From assembly GCA_002840715.1 (NCBI GenBank), contig PHBW01000002.1:62001-126000 (forward strand): DNA of 64,000 nucleotides. The letters run 5' to 3'. The DNA is from Chloroflexi bacterium HGW-Chloroflexi-4. Lineage in GTDB: Bacteria > Chloroflexota > Anaerolineae > Anaerolineales > Anaerolineaceae. The notes below the pieces were generated by a model, which saw only the letters and a program-made list of their open reading frames with translations, had not been told where the DNA came from and ran no database searches. A program made the position numbers and the translations under genes. Position 1 is the first letter of the stretch; every line of letters begins with the position of its first letter. Below, piece after piece: positions 54,945 through 63,775 of the stretch.

Positions 54945-55052
54945 ATGACAACTCTACATTTCGTTTTCATTTTCTTTGTCGTTCTCATGCTTGCGACCAT
55001 TTGGTTTATTTCAAGCTTTTTTACGGTTAGGATGGCAAAAGCAAAGGGTTAG
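54945..55052 (+). CDS. 35-residue single-helix membrane peptide
   Basis: A short frame ATG 54945 to TAG 55050-55052. Residues 5-29 (HFVFIFFVVLMLATIWFISSFF) are strongly hydrophobic and the end is basic (RMAKAKG), which predicts a single membrane helix with a cytoplasmic tail. No clear Shine-Dalgarno sequence precedes the ATG; the promoter and a T-tract terminator around it make transcription credible. Such peptides often regulate transporters or sensors, and the liv importer is next. A regulatory RNA without translation is the alternative. Confidence 0.45.
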   Translation: MTTLHFVFIFFVVLMLATIWFISSFFTVRMAKAKG

Positions 55053-55076
55053 AAATTCTCAAAAGTTTACCCGAAG

Positions 55077-55105
55077 CCACCTGACCAAAATCAGGTGGTT
55101 TTTTT
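55077..55105 (+). terminator. rho-independent terminator after the small membrane ORF
   Basis: A perfect 8-bp stem CCACCTGA (55077-55084) / TCAGGTGG (55091-55098), loop CCAAAA and seven T residues. It ends the small transcript before livK, or attenuates a read-through transcript. Confidence 0.8.
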
Positions 55106-55218
55106 CTTCTATTGGAAGAATGGTGAAAGAATCAAGGAGGTGCAGCAATCATCGAACAGACTCTTTTGATTTACCTGAAATATATCGCTCAACAAAAATT
55201 AACTAAGGAGAAATACAC

Positions 55219-56478
55219 ATGAAAGCAATGAAGTTTTTAGCAGTTTTTATGGTTTTAGCAATGCTGCTGACCGCTTGCGGTCAGGCTGCTGCTACCGAAG
55301 CACCTGTTGCCGCAACAGAAGCCCCCGTCGCTGCAACCGAAGCCCCCGTGGCTGGTGGTGCCCCTGAAGCATGCGCCGATGCACTTGGCTGCGCAGTCTT
55401 TGAAGCTGGTGATGTCATTAAAATCGGTATGGGCGCTCCCATGACCGGTGGTAATGCCAGCTATGGTATTGACATCTCACAAGGTGCAACCATCGCCATG
55501 TCAGACGCCGGCGACATTGAAGGTTGGACCTTCGCTCTGGATGCCCAGGATGATGGTGGTACCGCTGAAGGCGGCGCTGCAGTTGCCAACAAATTCGCTG
55601 CCGATCCCGCGATCGTTGCTGTTGCTGGCCACATCTTCTCTGGAGCCACTGCTGCTGCCATGCCCATTTATGAAAAAGTTGGCATCCCCATGCTCTCCCC
55701 CTCCGCTACCAATCCTCCATTGACTGCCTCTGGGTCAACTGTCTTCAACCGCATCGCCTTTACTGACCTCAATCAAGGCAACAATGCAGCTGATTTCATT
55801 TACAACACCCTGGGTGTCAAGAAAATGGCTGTGCTGCACGATGGTTCTGACTATGGTAAAGGTTTGGCCGATATCGTAGCTGCACAGTTCGTAAAAGACG
55901 GCGGTGAAGTAGTGATCGAACAAGCCATTACCCCCGGCGAATCTGATTACACTGCTGTACTCTCTACTGTTGCTGCCAAGACCCCCGATGCCATTTACTT
56001 TGGCGGTTACACTGCTGAAGGCGCTGTGCTCGTAAATCAAATGAAAACCACTGGTCTTGAAAACGCCAAGTTCTTCGGTTGCGACGGCACCTATGGTGAA
56101 GATTTCTTGACCCGCACCGGAGCCAATGGCGAAGGTGCTTATGCCTCCATCGCCCCCGCCAGCCCCGATAGTGACGCCAAGCTTACTTTCAACGCCGCTT
56201 ATCTCGAAAAATTCGGTAAAGAAGCCGGTTCCTTATCCCCCTACACCTGGGCTGGATACGATGCCGCCGCCGCTTTGGCTGCAACTGTGAAACAGGTTGC
56301 AGTTGTTGCCGATGGCAAACTCTATATTCCTCGTGCCGCACTGGTCGCTGCTGTTCGCTCCCTTTCCAACTATGTCGGTCTTTCCGGTACATTCACCTGC
56401 CAATCCAATGGCGAATGTAACACTGACAAACCCCAATTCGTTGTGGTCAAAGACGGTGCCTGGACAAACGCTGAATAG
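55219..56478 (+). CDS. livK: branched-chain amino acid type ABC transporter, substrate-binding lipoprotein
   Basis: 419 residues. A signal with lipobox LLTAC (Cys21) anchors it. The linker has three ATEAPVA repeats (about 26-48). The binding domain (about 65-419) is a periplasmic-binding fold of the LivJ/LivK group: GAPMTGGNASYGIDISQGA, GGAAVANKFAADPAIVAVAG and DGTYGEDFL. It delivers a branched-chain amino acid or similar ligand to the downstream permease; the ligand is not certain. ATG 55219 has AAGGAG eight bases upstream and overlaps the stop of a possible short upstream frame. Confidence 0.85.
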   Translation: MKAMKFLAVFMVLAMLLTACGQAAATEAPVAATEAPVAATEAPVAGGAPEACADALGCAVFEAGDVIKIGMGAPMTGGNASYGIDISQGATIAMSDAGDIEGWTFALDAQDDGGTAEGGAAVANKFAADPAIVAVAGHIFSGATAAAMPIYEKVGIPMLSPSATNPPLTASGSTVFNRIAFTDLNQGNNAADFIYNTLGVKKMAVLHDGSDYGKGLADIVAAQFVKDGGEVVIEQAITPGESDYTAVLSTVAAKTPDAIYFGGYTAEGAVLVNQMKTTGLENAKFFGCDGTYGEDFLTRTGANGEGAYASIAPASPDSDAKLTFNAAYLEKFGKEAGSLSPYTWAGYDAAAALAATVKQVAVVADGKLYIPRAALVAAVRSLSNYVGLSGTFTCQSNGECNTDKPQFVVVKDGAWTNAE

Positions 56479-56556
56479 TTTTTAATACTGCATCATCAGG
56501 CTGGGAAGGTTTTCCTTCCCAGCCTATTCTACAGAACATCGAAAGGCGGCTCGCCT

Positions 56557-57720
56557 ATGAACGACCCCTCCTCTCTTCCCCTTACGCCTAAGGGGAACAA
56601 CAATCTCCAGACGAATACGAATACCGCTGCAAAAAAGTTACAAGCTTTTCAAAACAGCAAATTCATGAAACTGCTGCGTCCGATTTTGGGAGTGGTAGTT
56701 TCGTTGTATATCGTTTTTCGTCTCTACCAGGTGCTGGTTGTGCATCAAGAATACGGCGCCGATACCTGGACTCGTTTATTGATTTCCGGGTTGATCATCG
56801 GTGGTGTTTATTCACTCATCGCCATCGGTTACACATTGGTTTACGGTATTTTATTCATGATCAACTTCGCCCACGGCGAAGTTATGATGTTTGGAGCCTA
56901 TGCCGGTTTATACTCGTTTTGGGCTTTTAAGATCATACCCATAGCTGGTGATCCGCCAACAAATTTCTTAAACGCCTATCCGATTTTAGCAATCATTCTG
57001 GCATTCCTTATTGGTATGACAGTTTCGGCTACGATGGGTTTTTTCCTCGAAAAAATTGCATACCGTCCCCTCAGAAAAGCGCCTCGCCTGGTACCGCTCA
57101 TCAGTGCCATCGGTGCTTCCATTTTTCTGCAAAACGCCGCAATGTTGCTGTTTAGTCCCCAACTGCGTGACGTGACTAATCCTGACATCTTACGCCGTGG
57201 TGCAGGCTGGACAATCGTTATTAATGGCAGCAATGTTATCCTGCCTTACACCGGTGTTTTCACTTTTATTCTATCCATTCTGTTATTGGTCGGTCTTTAT
57301 ATCCTGGTTCGTAAATCCAAATTGGGCCGCGCCATGCGTGCCACCGCTTTGGATAAGAAAACCGCCGCTTTAATGGGTGTGGATGTAGACAGCACCATCA
57401 GCCGTACCTTCATCATCAGCGGCGCCCTGGCTGGCGCAGCCGGTGTGATGTGGGGCATACACAACGGTTTGGTCTATTACTTTGTTGGTTTCATCCCCGG
57501 CATCAAAGCCTTTACAGCCGCAGTTTTGGGCGGCATCGGCAACCTGCCTGGCGCCATGGTCGGTGGTTTGCTTTTGGGCATCGTTGAATCCATGGGTCCG
57601 GCCGCCCTTGGCATTGACTTCCAGCTCAAGGATGTTTTATCCTTCTTGATCTTGATCTTCGTGCTCACCTTTAGGCCTTCAGGCTTGCTTGGTGAAGTGC
57701 TTTCGGAGGAAAAAGTATGA
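56557..57720 (+). CDS. livH: branched-chain amino acid ABC transporter permease (LivH type)
   Basis: 387 residues. About eight hydrophobic segments follow a 60-residue soluble N-terminal extension that ordinary LivH lacks. The first half has GGVYSLIAIGYTLVYGILFMINFAHGEVMMFGA. The coupling-helix region of the second half (SKLGRAMRATALDKKTAALMGVDVD) and GIGNLPGAMVGG are conserved. It forms the membrane channel with LivM, and its TGA overlaps the livM ATG by four bases (ATGA at 57717). Confidence 0.88.
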   Translation: MNDPSSLPLTPKGNNNLQTNTNTAAKKLQAFQNSKFMKLLRPILGVVVSLYIVFRLYQVLVVHQEYGADTWTRLLISGLIIGGVYSLIAIGYTLVYGILFMINFAHGEVMMFGAYAGLYSFWAFKIIPIAGDPPTNFLNAYPILAIILAFLIGMTVSATMGFFLEKIAYRPLRKAPRLVPLISAIGASIFLQNAAMLLFSPQLRDVTNPDILRRGAGWTIVINGSNVILPYTGVFTFILSILLLVGLYILVRKSKLGRAMRATALDKKTAALMGVDVDSTISRTFIISGALAGAAGVMWGIHNGLVYYFVGFIPGIKAFTAAVLGGIGNLPGAMVGGLLLGIVESMGPAALGIDFQLKDVLSFLILIFVLTFRPSGLLGEVLSEEKV

Positions 57721-59279
57721 AAACACTTATCCGTCAAAGCATTCGCACCGGCATCACGTATGGCATCGTTCAGATCTTCTTCATTTTGATCGCTTTCAAT
57801 ACAATGGTAGGCATCATGCTTGCTAAGATTTCAGGCATCAAAAACCCTGGCGAAATACCTGCTGCTAAATTCCTGATTGCTTACACAATCTTGATGGGTC
57901 TGTGGGTCGGAATTTCCGCCTTAAGCAAGAAGAAATTTCTTCCTGCCGGACACAAACTGTTGGCTGGTTTTACGGCTGGTCTGGTTTCTGCCATTTTAGT
58001 CGGTTTGTTGGAATTGGCTATGACCGGTATTCTGGTTAACAAGATATTCATCCGCGATTTTCTGACCGTGCTGTCTTTTGATTTTATTAAGGCAACCTTG
58101 TTTGGATTAACCCCGGTGTTGGGCATAGTAGTCACCATGGGCGCCATCGTGCTTGGAAGTCTGCTGGCCGTTGGATTAAATATCGTTACCAACCTAAATG
58201 CTGTACAAGAACATTGGAAAAAAGATCTGTCATTCCTAAAAAATCTGAACGATAAATTCCAACGAATGATTCGCGGAAAGTATCACCTCATCTGGCAGAT
58301 CGTCGGCATCAGCATCTTGGCTGTCGCAGTCATTTTCATCCCCATGAAGTGGGGTTCCTATTGGAACTACGTCTTCGGAACCGTTGGCTTGTATGTCATC
58401 CTAGGTCTCGGATTGAACATCATTGTCGGTCTGTCTGGCCAACTGGTCTTGGGCTACATAGCCTTTTTTGCCATCGGCGCTTACACCATGGCACTGCTCA
58501 ACGCTCCTGAACCACACAATTTGATGTGGGGCTTCTGGCCCGCACTCCTTTTGGGTGTTTTGTTGGCTGCATTGTCAGGCATATTGCTGGGTTTGCCCAT
58601 CATGCGTCTGCGCGGAGATTATCTGGCAATCGTCACACTTGGTTTTGGCGAAATCATCCGTATCTTGCTGAAAAGCGACGTGCTCACCGATTTCACCGGC
58701 GGACCTCGCGGCATTCAGAATATTCAAGGCCCAATGTTGTTTGGAAAGCCCTTCAATTCAGAAGTGGATTTCGTCTATTTGATCATTGCAGGTGTTCTTT
58801 TGGCAAGTTTTGTTTACAACCGCCTGCAGCAATCCCGCACCGGCCGTGCCTGGTTGGCTATCCGTGAAGATGAAACCGTGGCTCGCGCCAGTGGTGTGGA
58901 TACCATCAAGTACAAACTTCTGGCATTGGCCATCGGCGCAGCCTTCGCTGGTTTGGCAGGCGGCATCTATGCTAGCCGCAACCAGTTCACCGGTCCCGAT
59001 GAACATGCCTTAATGGCCTCGATCAATGTGCTCAGCCTGATCATTGTAGGCGGCATGGGCAACATTCCAGGCACAATTTTAGGCGCATTTACTCTCAAAG
59101 GACTTCCAGAAATTCTGCGTGAGTTTGCTAACTTCCGTCTTTTGGCATTTGGCGCTTTGCTGGTCTTTATGATGCTCTCAAGACCTGAAGGGTTAATCCC
59201 CTCTCACCGCCCAAAATACGATGAACCTAATGAAGTCTCAGGCGAAATGAAAAAAAAGGAGGTGCCTCATGACCAGTAA
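57717..59279 (+). CDS. livM: branched-chain amino acid ABC transporter permease (LivM type)
   Basis: 520 residues, longer than ordinary LivM (about 320-430). Residues 1-190 add about four hydrophobic segments absent from the core family. The conserved LivM core starts near residue 195 (LGLGLNIIVGLSGQLVLGYIAFFAIGAYTMALL) and includes GFGEIIRILLK, REDETVARASGVDTIKYK and GGMGNIPGTILGA. It pairs with LivH. The start overlaps the livH stop, and the end overlaps the livG start by eleven bases. Confidence 0.88.
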   Translation: MKTLIRQSIRTGITYGIVQIFFILIAFNTMVGIMLAKISGIKNPGEIPAAKFLIAYTILMGLWVGISALSKKKFLPAGHKLLAGFTAGLVSAILVGLLELAMTGILVNKIFIRDFLTVLSFDFIKATLFGLTPVLGIVVTMGAIVLGSLLAVGLNIVTNLNAVQEHWKKDLSFLKNLNDKFQRMIRGKYHLIWQIVGISILAVAVIFIPMKWGSYWNYVFGTVGLYVILGLGLNIIVGLSGQLVLGYIAFFAIGAYTMALLNAPEPHNLMWGFWPALLLGVLLAALSGILLGLPIMRLRGDYLAIVTLGFGEIIRILLKSDVLTDFTGGPRGIQNIQGPMLFGKPFNSEVDFVYLIIAGVLLASFVYNRLQQSRTGRAWLAIREDETVARASGVDTIKYKLLALAIGAAFAGLAGGIYASRNQFTGPDEHALMASINVLSLIIVGGMGNIPGTILGAFTLKGLPEILREFANFRLLAFGALLVFMMLSRPEGLIPSHRPKYDEPNEVSGEMKKKEVPHDQ

Positions 59280-60078
59280 TATCATCCAGGTTCAGGGCGT
59301 CTCGAAGATTTTTGGTGGCTTGACCGCGGTTAACAATGTGAATCTCGACATCGCCGAAGGTTCAATCTATTCCATCATCGGACCGAACGGCGCAGGAAAA
59401 ACCACCCTTTTTAACTGCATCTCCGGATTTTATATCCCAGATCATGGCACAGTGCTCTTTCAAGGTCTCGCATTAAACGGAAGATCCACTGATACGATTG
59501 CCTCACTTGGTCTCTCAAGAACCTATCAAAACATCAGACTCTTCTCAAACCTGACAGCTATTGAAAACGTTCTGGTTGGCCAACAACCGAGATTAAAAGA
59601 AACCTGGGTTGAATCAATTCTTCAGACCCGCCGCAGCCGCAAAGAGGAAAAATCTTCTTTGGTTGAAAGTTTCAAATGGCTTGACTTCGTCGGACTCAGA
59701 GAATTTGCCAATTCAATTGCAGGTGATCTGCCCTACGGTGCACAGCGTAAGTTGGAAATTGCTCGCGCTCTGGGCAGTAAACCCTCACTTCTTTTGCTGG
59801 ATGAGCCCACTGCGGGAATGAATCCGCAGGAAACACTTGAAATGACCGCTCTCATCCGCAGCCTGCGTGACAAGTTCAACATCACCATCATCTTGATTGA
59901 ACATGACATGCATGTGGTGATGGGCATTTCAGATTATATTTCCGTTTTAGATTTTGGCAACAAGATCGCCGAAGGAAAACCGGAAGAGATTCAACACAAT
60001 GAACGTGTCATTGAAGCCTATCTTGGACCTGGCGGAGCGGCGCTGGCGCAAAAATACCGCAAGAAGAAGGTCTCATGA
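59269..60078 (+). CDS. livG: branched-chain amino acid ABC transporter ATPase (LivG type)
   Basis: 269 residues. Walker A GPNGAGKTT, the signature region LPYGAQRKLEIARAL and Walker B LLLLDEPTAGMNP are present, as is the LivG-type C-terminal extension ending in GPGGAALAQKYRKKK. It drives transport through LivHM together with LivF. Its ATG overlaps the end of livM and has a strong AAGGAGG upstream. Confidence 0.93.
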   Translation: MTSNIIQVQGVSKIFGGLTAVNNVNLDIAEGSIYSIIGPNGAGKTTLFNCISGFYIPDHGTVLFQGLALNGRSTDTIASLGLSRTYQNIRLFSNLTAIENVLVGQQPRLKETWVESILQTRRSRKEEKSSLVESFKWLDFVGLREFANSIAGDLPYGAQRKLEIARALGSKPSLLLLDEPTAGMNPQETLEMTALIRSLRDKFNITIILIEHDMHVVMGISDYISVLDFGNKIAEGKPEEIQHNERVIEAYLGPGGAALAQKYRKKKVS

Positions 60079-60794
60079 TCCTAAACGTCGATAATATCAG
60101 TGTAAATTACGGTGCGATCAATGCGCTAAGAGATATCAGTTTCACATTAAATGAAGGTGAGATTGTGGCATTGATCGGCGCCAACGGCGCCGGAAAATCC
60201 ACAAGCCTCAATACGGTTTCAGGCTTGCTGCGCCCTACAACCGGCAAAGTGGAATATTTGGGCAGTGACATTACAACGGTCACGCCGCAAGCCATTGTGA
60301 ACCTGGGAATCATCCAGGTACCTGAAGGCCGAAAAATCTTCGCCAAAATGAGCGTATGGGAAAATCTCGAAATGGGGGCTTATACTGTCAAAGACAGAAA
60401 AGTGATCCAGGAACGCTACGAAATGGTTTATCAGAAATTTCCGCGTTTGAAAGAACGTAGAAACCAACCTGGCGGCACACTCTCAGGCGGTGAACAGCAA
60501 ATGCTTGCCATCGCCCGCGGCTTGATGGCCGGCCCCAAGGTGCTGCTTCTGGATGAACCCTCCATGGGTCTTTCTCCCATCCTGGTGGAACAGATCTTTG
60601 ATATTATTCAAGAGATCAACAAGACCGGCACCAGCATTTTGCTGGTGGAACAAAACGCGCTGATGGCTTTGGCAATAGCTGATCGAGGGTATGTGTTGGA
60701 TACAGGCCGCATCGTGCTGCAAGGTGACGCTGATGATCTACTGCATAACCCAACGGTGATCAATGCCTACCTTGGTGGCGAGACCACTGATTAG
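60075..60794 (+). CDS. livF: branched-chain amino acid ABC transporter ATPase (LivF type)
   Basis: 239 residues. Walker A GANGAGKST, signature LSGGEQQMLAIARGLM and Walker B VLLLDEPSMGLSP are all intact, as is the EQNALMALAIADRGYVLDTG end typical of LivF. It overlaps livG by four bases. It completes the five-gene importer with an order matching known liv operons. Confidence 0.94.
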   Translation: MILNVDNISVNYGAINALRDISFTLNEGEIVALIGANGAGKSTSLNTVSGLLRPTTGKVEYLGSDITTVTPQAIVNLGIIQVPEGRKIFAKMSVWENLEMGAYTVKDRKVIQERYEMVYQKFPRLKERRNQPGGTLSGGEQQMLAIARGLMAGPKVLLLDEPSMGLSPILVEQIFDIIQEINKTGTSILLVEQNALMALAIADRGYVLDTGRIVLQGDADDLLHNPTVINAYLGGETTD

Positions 60795-60813
60795 GTTTAT
60801 GAATTTCTAATGC

Positions 60814-60848
60814 CAAAAAGGAGGGATTCGTTTTACCGAATCCCTCCT
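60814..60848. terminator. terminator between livF and a convergent gene
   Basis: A perfect 12-bp stem AGGAGGGATTCG (60819-60830) / CGAATCCCTCCT (60837-60848) with loop TTTTAC. The T tract is on the minus-strand side (60814-60818), so it best terminates the convergent gene; plus-strand termination of livF would be weaker. Confidence 0.75.
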
Positions 60849-60868
60849 ATAAGTAATAAATCTTAATT

Positions 60869-61516
60869 TCATCCCACCCGATCTTTCAACGCCAGATCAA
60901 TTTCTTCAAGCAACTGTTGCCATAATTCGGGTGTAATTTTCTTGCAGGTAGAGAAAAGCTGTTTTACCGGGCCAAGCGGTTGGGCAAAAGCAAGTTCTTG
61001 AACTTTATCTGGACAGATGAAAGGTATCTGAAAAGCTTTCAATGCATCACCTTCAACGGGCATCAACCAGTTGCTGGTGGCCAATCCCCATTCTACAAAT
61101 TCAATAATCTTTTGCCAGGGATATTCGCGATTCTCCATCAAGAATGAATAAACAACATTCCGTACACTGCTATCTCCTTGAACAGCAAAAAACTGACCCG
61201 CAGAAAAGAGAATGGCAGATTCAAGCGTATACCCGTTCCAACTGGGGGGTTGTCCAACTGGTTTTAAAATTAGGCGTTGAGAAGGTACAGATGAAAATAA
61301 CTTCCTTTTCTGCATTCGAAGTTCAATTTCAAGGGCGCCTTCTTCTTCGTTTGCTAGGATGGCAGCAGCCATCATCATCACAGCCAGGTAATGGCCATTA
61401 ACCATGCCATCGCTGCAAAGGAGTTGATGCCCGTTTGCATCCACCTCGGGTGCAAATTTGTCTCCGTTCAACAGGATCAATTCACTTGGGGTAAATGCTG
61501 AATCAGTTAATTTCAT
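60869..61516 (-). CDS. hypothetical protein
   Basis: 215 residues. I do not recognise the family. The protein is soluble and mostly helical, with a hydrophobic helix-like segment HYLAVMMMAAAILANEEEGALEIELRMQKRK and a Trp-rich middle (YPWQKIIEFVEWGLATSNWLMP). The N-terminal part vaguely recalls GPP34-type lipid-binding proteins, but I would not assign that. It is monocistronic, converging with the liv operon. Confidence 0.6.
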   Translation of the reverse strand: MKLTDSAFTPSELILLNGDKFAPEVDANGHQLLCSDGMVNGHYLAVMMMAAAILANEEEGALEIELRMQKRKLFSSVPSQRLILKPVGQPPSWNGYTLESAILFSAGQFFAVQGDSSVRNVVYSFLMENREYPWQKIIEFVEWGLATSNWLMPVEGDALKAFQIPFICPDKVQELAFAQPLGPVKQLFSTCKKITPELWQQLLEEIDLALKDRVG

Positions 61517-61756
61517 AAACTTTCCTTGAAATCAAAAAGCTACTTTCTAATATCCTGATCTAATTCTACTTGAAATTACAAAAACTACAAAAACCCTCTT
61601 CTCTTTTTAGAAAACCGATTGTAAGTTTTTTCAACCATTATTATGTTGCGAATATTTTAATGGTCGTTATAATTTATGTACATTTCATTGCAAACTCATT
61701 ACCTAGCATTGTAGACTATGGAAACATTAAATCACAGAATTTTGTCAAGGTAATTT

Positions 61757-63712
61757 ATGCAGAACAAAATTAATGGTTCGAATAATTGGATAGAATTTCC
61801 CCCACAATTGCAAATTATATTTGATCAATTAAATGATGCCATTTTTCTCTTTGACCAAACGGGGAAAATAATATTAGTAAATCAGGTTGCTTCAAAATTA
61901 TCCGGATTTACTATCTCAGAAATAGTTGGTAAATCTATAAAGACTATTGTGTTACCGCAATCTGATAACTCCAAAGATGATGTTTTTTATCACGAAATTG
62001 ATCAATCCAAAAAGAAGACTAATTCAGCAGATGACGTTGATAAATTTCAATCTGATATTTTAACGAAAGATGGTCACAAGATTAGAGTTGAAGTCTCACA
62101 TTTATTCTTTCATCATGATTCTCAATCGGTTTCCTGCTATATTACTAAAAATATTTCAGAACAATTAATATCAACAACATTACTAGAAATAAACTCAACC
62201 GTGTCATCATCACTAAATCTGGTTGAGGTCTTTGATTCATTATTGGTCGAATTGAGAAAATTAATCCCATATGATGGTGGAAATATCATGAAAGTCGGTG
62301 ATAAAAACGTTAGTATCACCAGAACGTTAGGGTATGATGACTTTGATAAAAATCTTCCCAAATTTCTTTATAACTTAAACTTTGATATTGAGTCAACCAG
62401 GAACATAAAAGAAATCATTGATGACAAAGAACCCATTATTATTCAAAACACAGTGGAAATCCCTTATTGGAATCGCAATTCGGTCAGTGATTTGTTTCGA
62501 AGTTGGATAGGGGTTCCGATCATTATTGATAATAAAGTCAATGCCATCATCAGCCTGGATAAAGTTGAGCCAAATTACTTCACAGAAGAACACGCATTTA
62601 TTTTAACTATTTTTGCAAACCAAGCTGCTTCAGCCATTCGAAATGCAAAATATTTTAAAGATGCCTCGCAAGCAGTCAACCGTTTTTTGACCCTTTATCA
62701 ATTAAGTCAAATTATTAGCGTCAATATTAGAACTGAAGATATTTATCCATCTATCCATCAGGCAGTCTCAGAATTGATGGAAACTGAATTCTTCAGTATT
62801 GCGCTGTATGATTCCAATGCACAAACGATAACCGATGTTTATATGATCGATAACGGTCAACCACAAAAACTCTCCACTCGACCACTTGAAAAAGGTTTAT
62901 ACGCAACTGCCTTAAAGAGTGGAAATTCTTTGTTTTTTAACACTTTTGATTCAGATATAGCACAAGATTTGGGTGCAGTGATAGTAGGAGATGAAACCGA
63001 TCCAGAAATATCCCAATCCATTCTTATTGTGCCATTAAAAATTGGAGCAAAGAGTATTGGTGTGATCTCGGCTCAAAGTTATAAACCAAACATGTATAAT
63101 ACTTCAGACAAAGAAACATTGGAATTATTAGCCGCCAATGTTGCCATTGCGATAGAAAACGCCCGCCTATTCGATGAGGTTCAAAAATTAGCAATTACAG
63201 ATCCGCTCACCCACCTTTATAATCGGCGAAAATTTGAAGAATTGGCAATCAAAGAATTTGATCGATCGGTTAGATATAACCGCCCTTTATGTGTCATTAT
63301 GATAGATTTAGATCAATTTAAGTTGATCAATGATAAATTCGGCCACCTCATCGGTGATCAAGTTTTGGTATCTGTCGCTGATTTATGCAAAAATGACCTA
63401 AGGAATATTGATATCCTTGCTCGTTATGGTGGAGAAGAATTCGTGATCGTTATGCCAGAAACCTCTGCCACTCAAGCCCTTTTAATTGCCGAAAGGTTAA
63501 GGCATGATTTTGAAAATAATCCTGTTCACACTATTCATGGACAAATTTCCATTAAGATCAGCCTTGGTTTGGCCGAGTTAAATAAGAGCTGTAAGACACT
63601 GGAAGAATTAATTGATCGCGCTGATAGAGCATTATACGAATCAAAACACAATGGCCGAAATCAGTCTACAATTTGGGAAAAACATTTCAGTAAAAAATTA
63701 CATCCATCATAA
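61757..63712 (+). CDS. diguanylate cyclase with PAS and GAF sensor domains
   Basis: 651 residues with no membrane segment, so soluble. A PAS domain (about 13-130) has AIFLFDQTGKIILVNQVASKLSG. Two GAF domains follow (about 140-300 and 310-470). The GGDEF domain (about 480-645) has DPLTHLYNRRKFEE and the active motif GGEEF at 558-562. An inhibitory-site RxxD (Arg549-Asp552) lies five residues before it. It should make cyclic-di-GMP with product feedback. ATG 61757 has AAGG upstream. Base composition is AT-rich compared with the liv genes. The stimuli are unknown. Confidence 0.9.
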   Translation: MQNKINGSNNWIEFPPQLQIIFDQLNDAIFLFDQTGKIILVNQVASKLSGFTISEIVGKSIKTIVLPQSDNSKDDVFYHEIDQSKKKTNSADDVDKFQSDILTKDGHKIRVEVSHLFFHHDSQSVSCYITKNISEQLISTTLLEINSTVSSSLNLVEVFDSLLVELRKLIPYDGGNIMKVGDKNVSITRTLGYDDFDKNLPKFLYNLNFDIESTRNIKEIIDDKEPIIIQNTVEIPYWNRNSVSDLFRSWIGVPIIIDNKVNAIISLDKVEPNYFTEEHAFILTIFANQAASAIRNAKYFKDASQAVNRFLTLYQLSQIISVNIRTEDIYPSIHQAVSELMETEFFSIALYDSNAQTITDVYMIDNGQPQKLSTRPLEKGLYATALKSGNSLFFNTFDSDIAQDLGAVIVGDETDPEISQSILIVPLKIGAKSIGVISAQSYKPNMYNTSDKETLELLAANVAIAIENARLFDEVQKLAITDPLTHLYNRRKFEELAIKEFDRSVRYNRPLCVIMIDLDQFKLINDKFGHLIGDQVLVSVADLCKNDLRNIDILARYGGEEFVIVMPETSATQALLIAERLRHDFENNPVHTIHGQISIKISLGLAELNKSCKTLEELIDRADRALYESKHNGRNQSTIWEKHFSKKLHPS

Positions 63713-63775
63713 TACTTGAAATGGATGCCAAAAAAGTGTAAAGTAATGATATAAAGTAATAATATCGGTAGGTTA

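Noticed and set aside
61570..61773. 67-residue frame before the cyclase
   Set aside because: It overlaps the cyclase start in another frame, has no Shine-Dalgarno sequence and is explained by AT-rich non-coding DNA.
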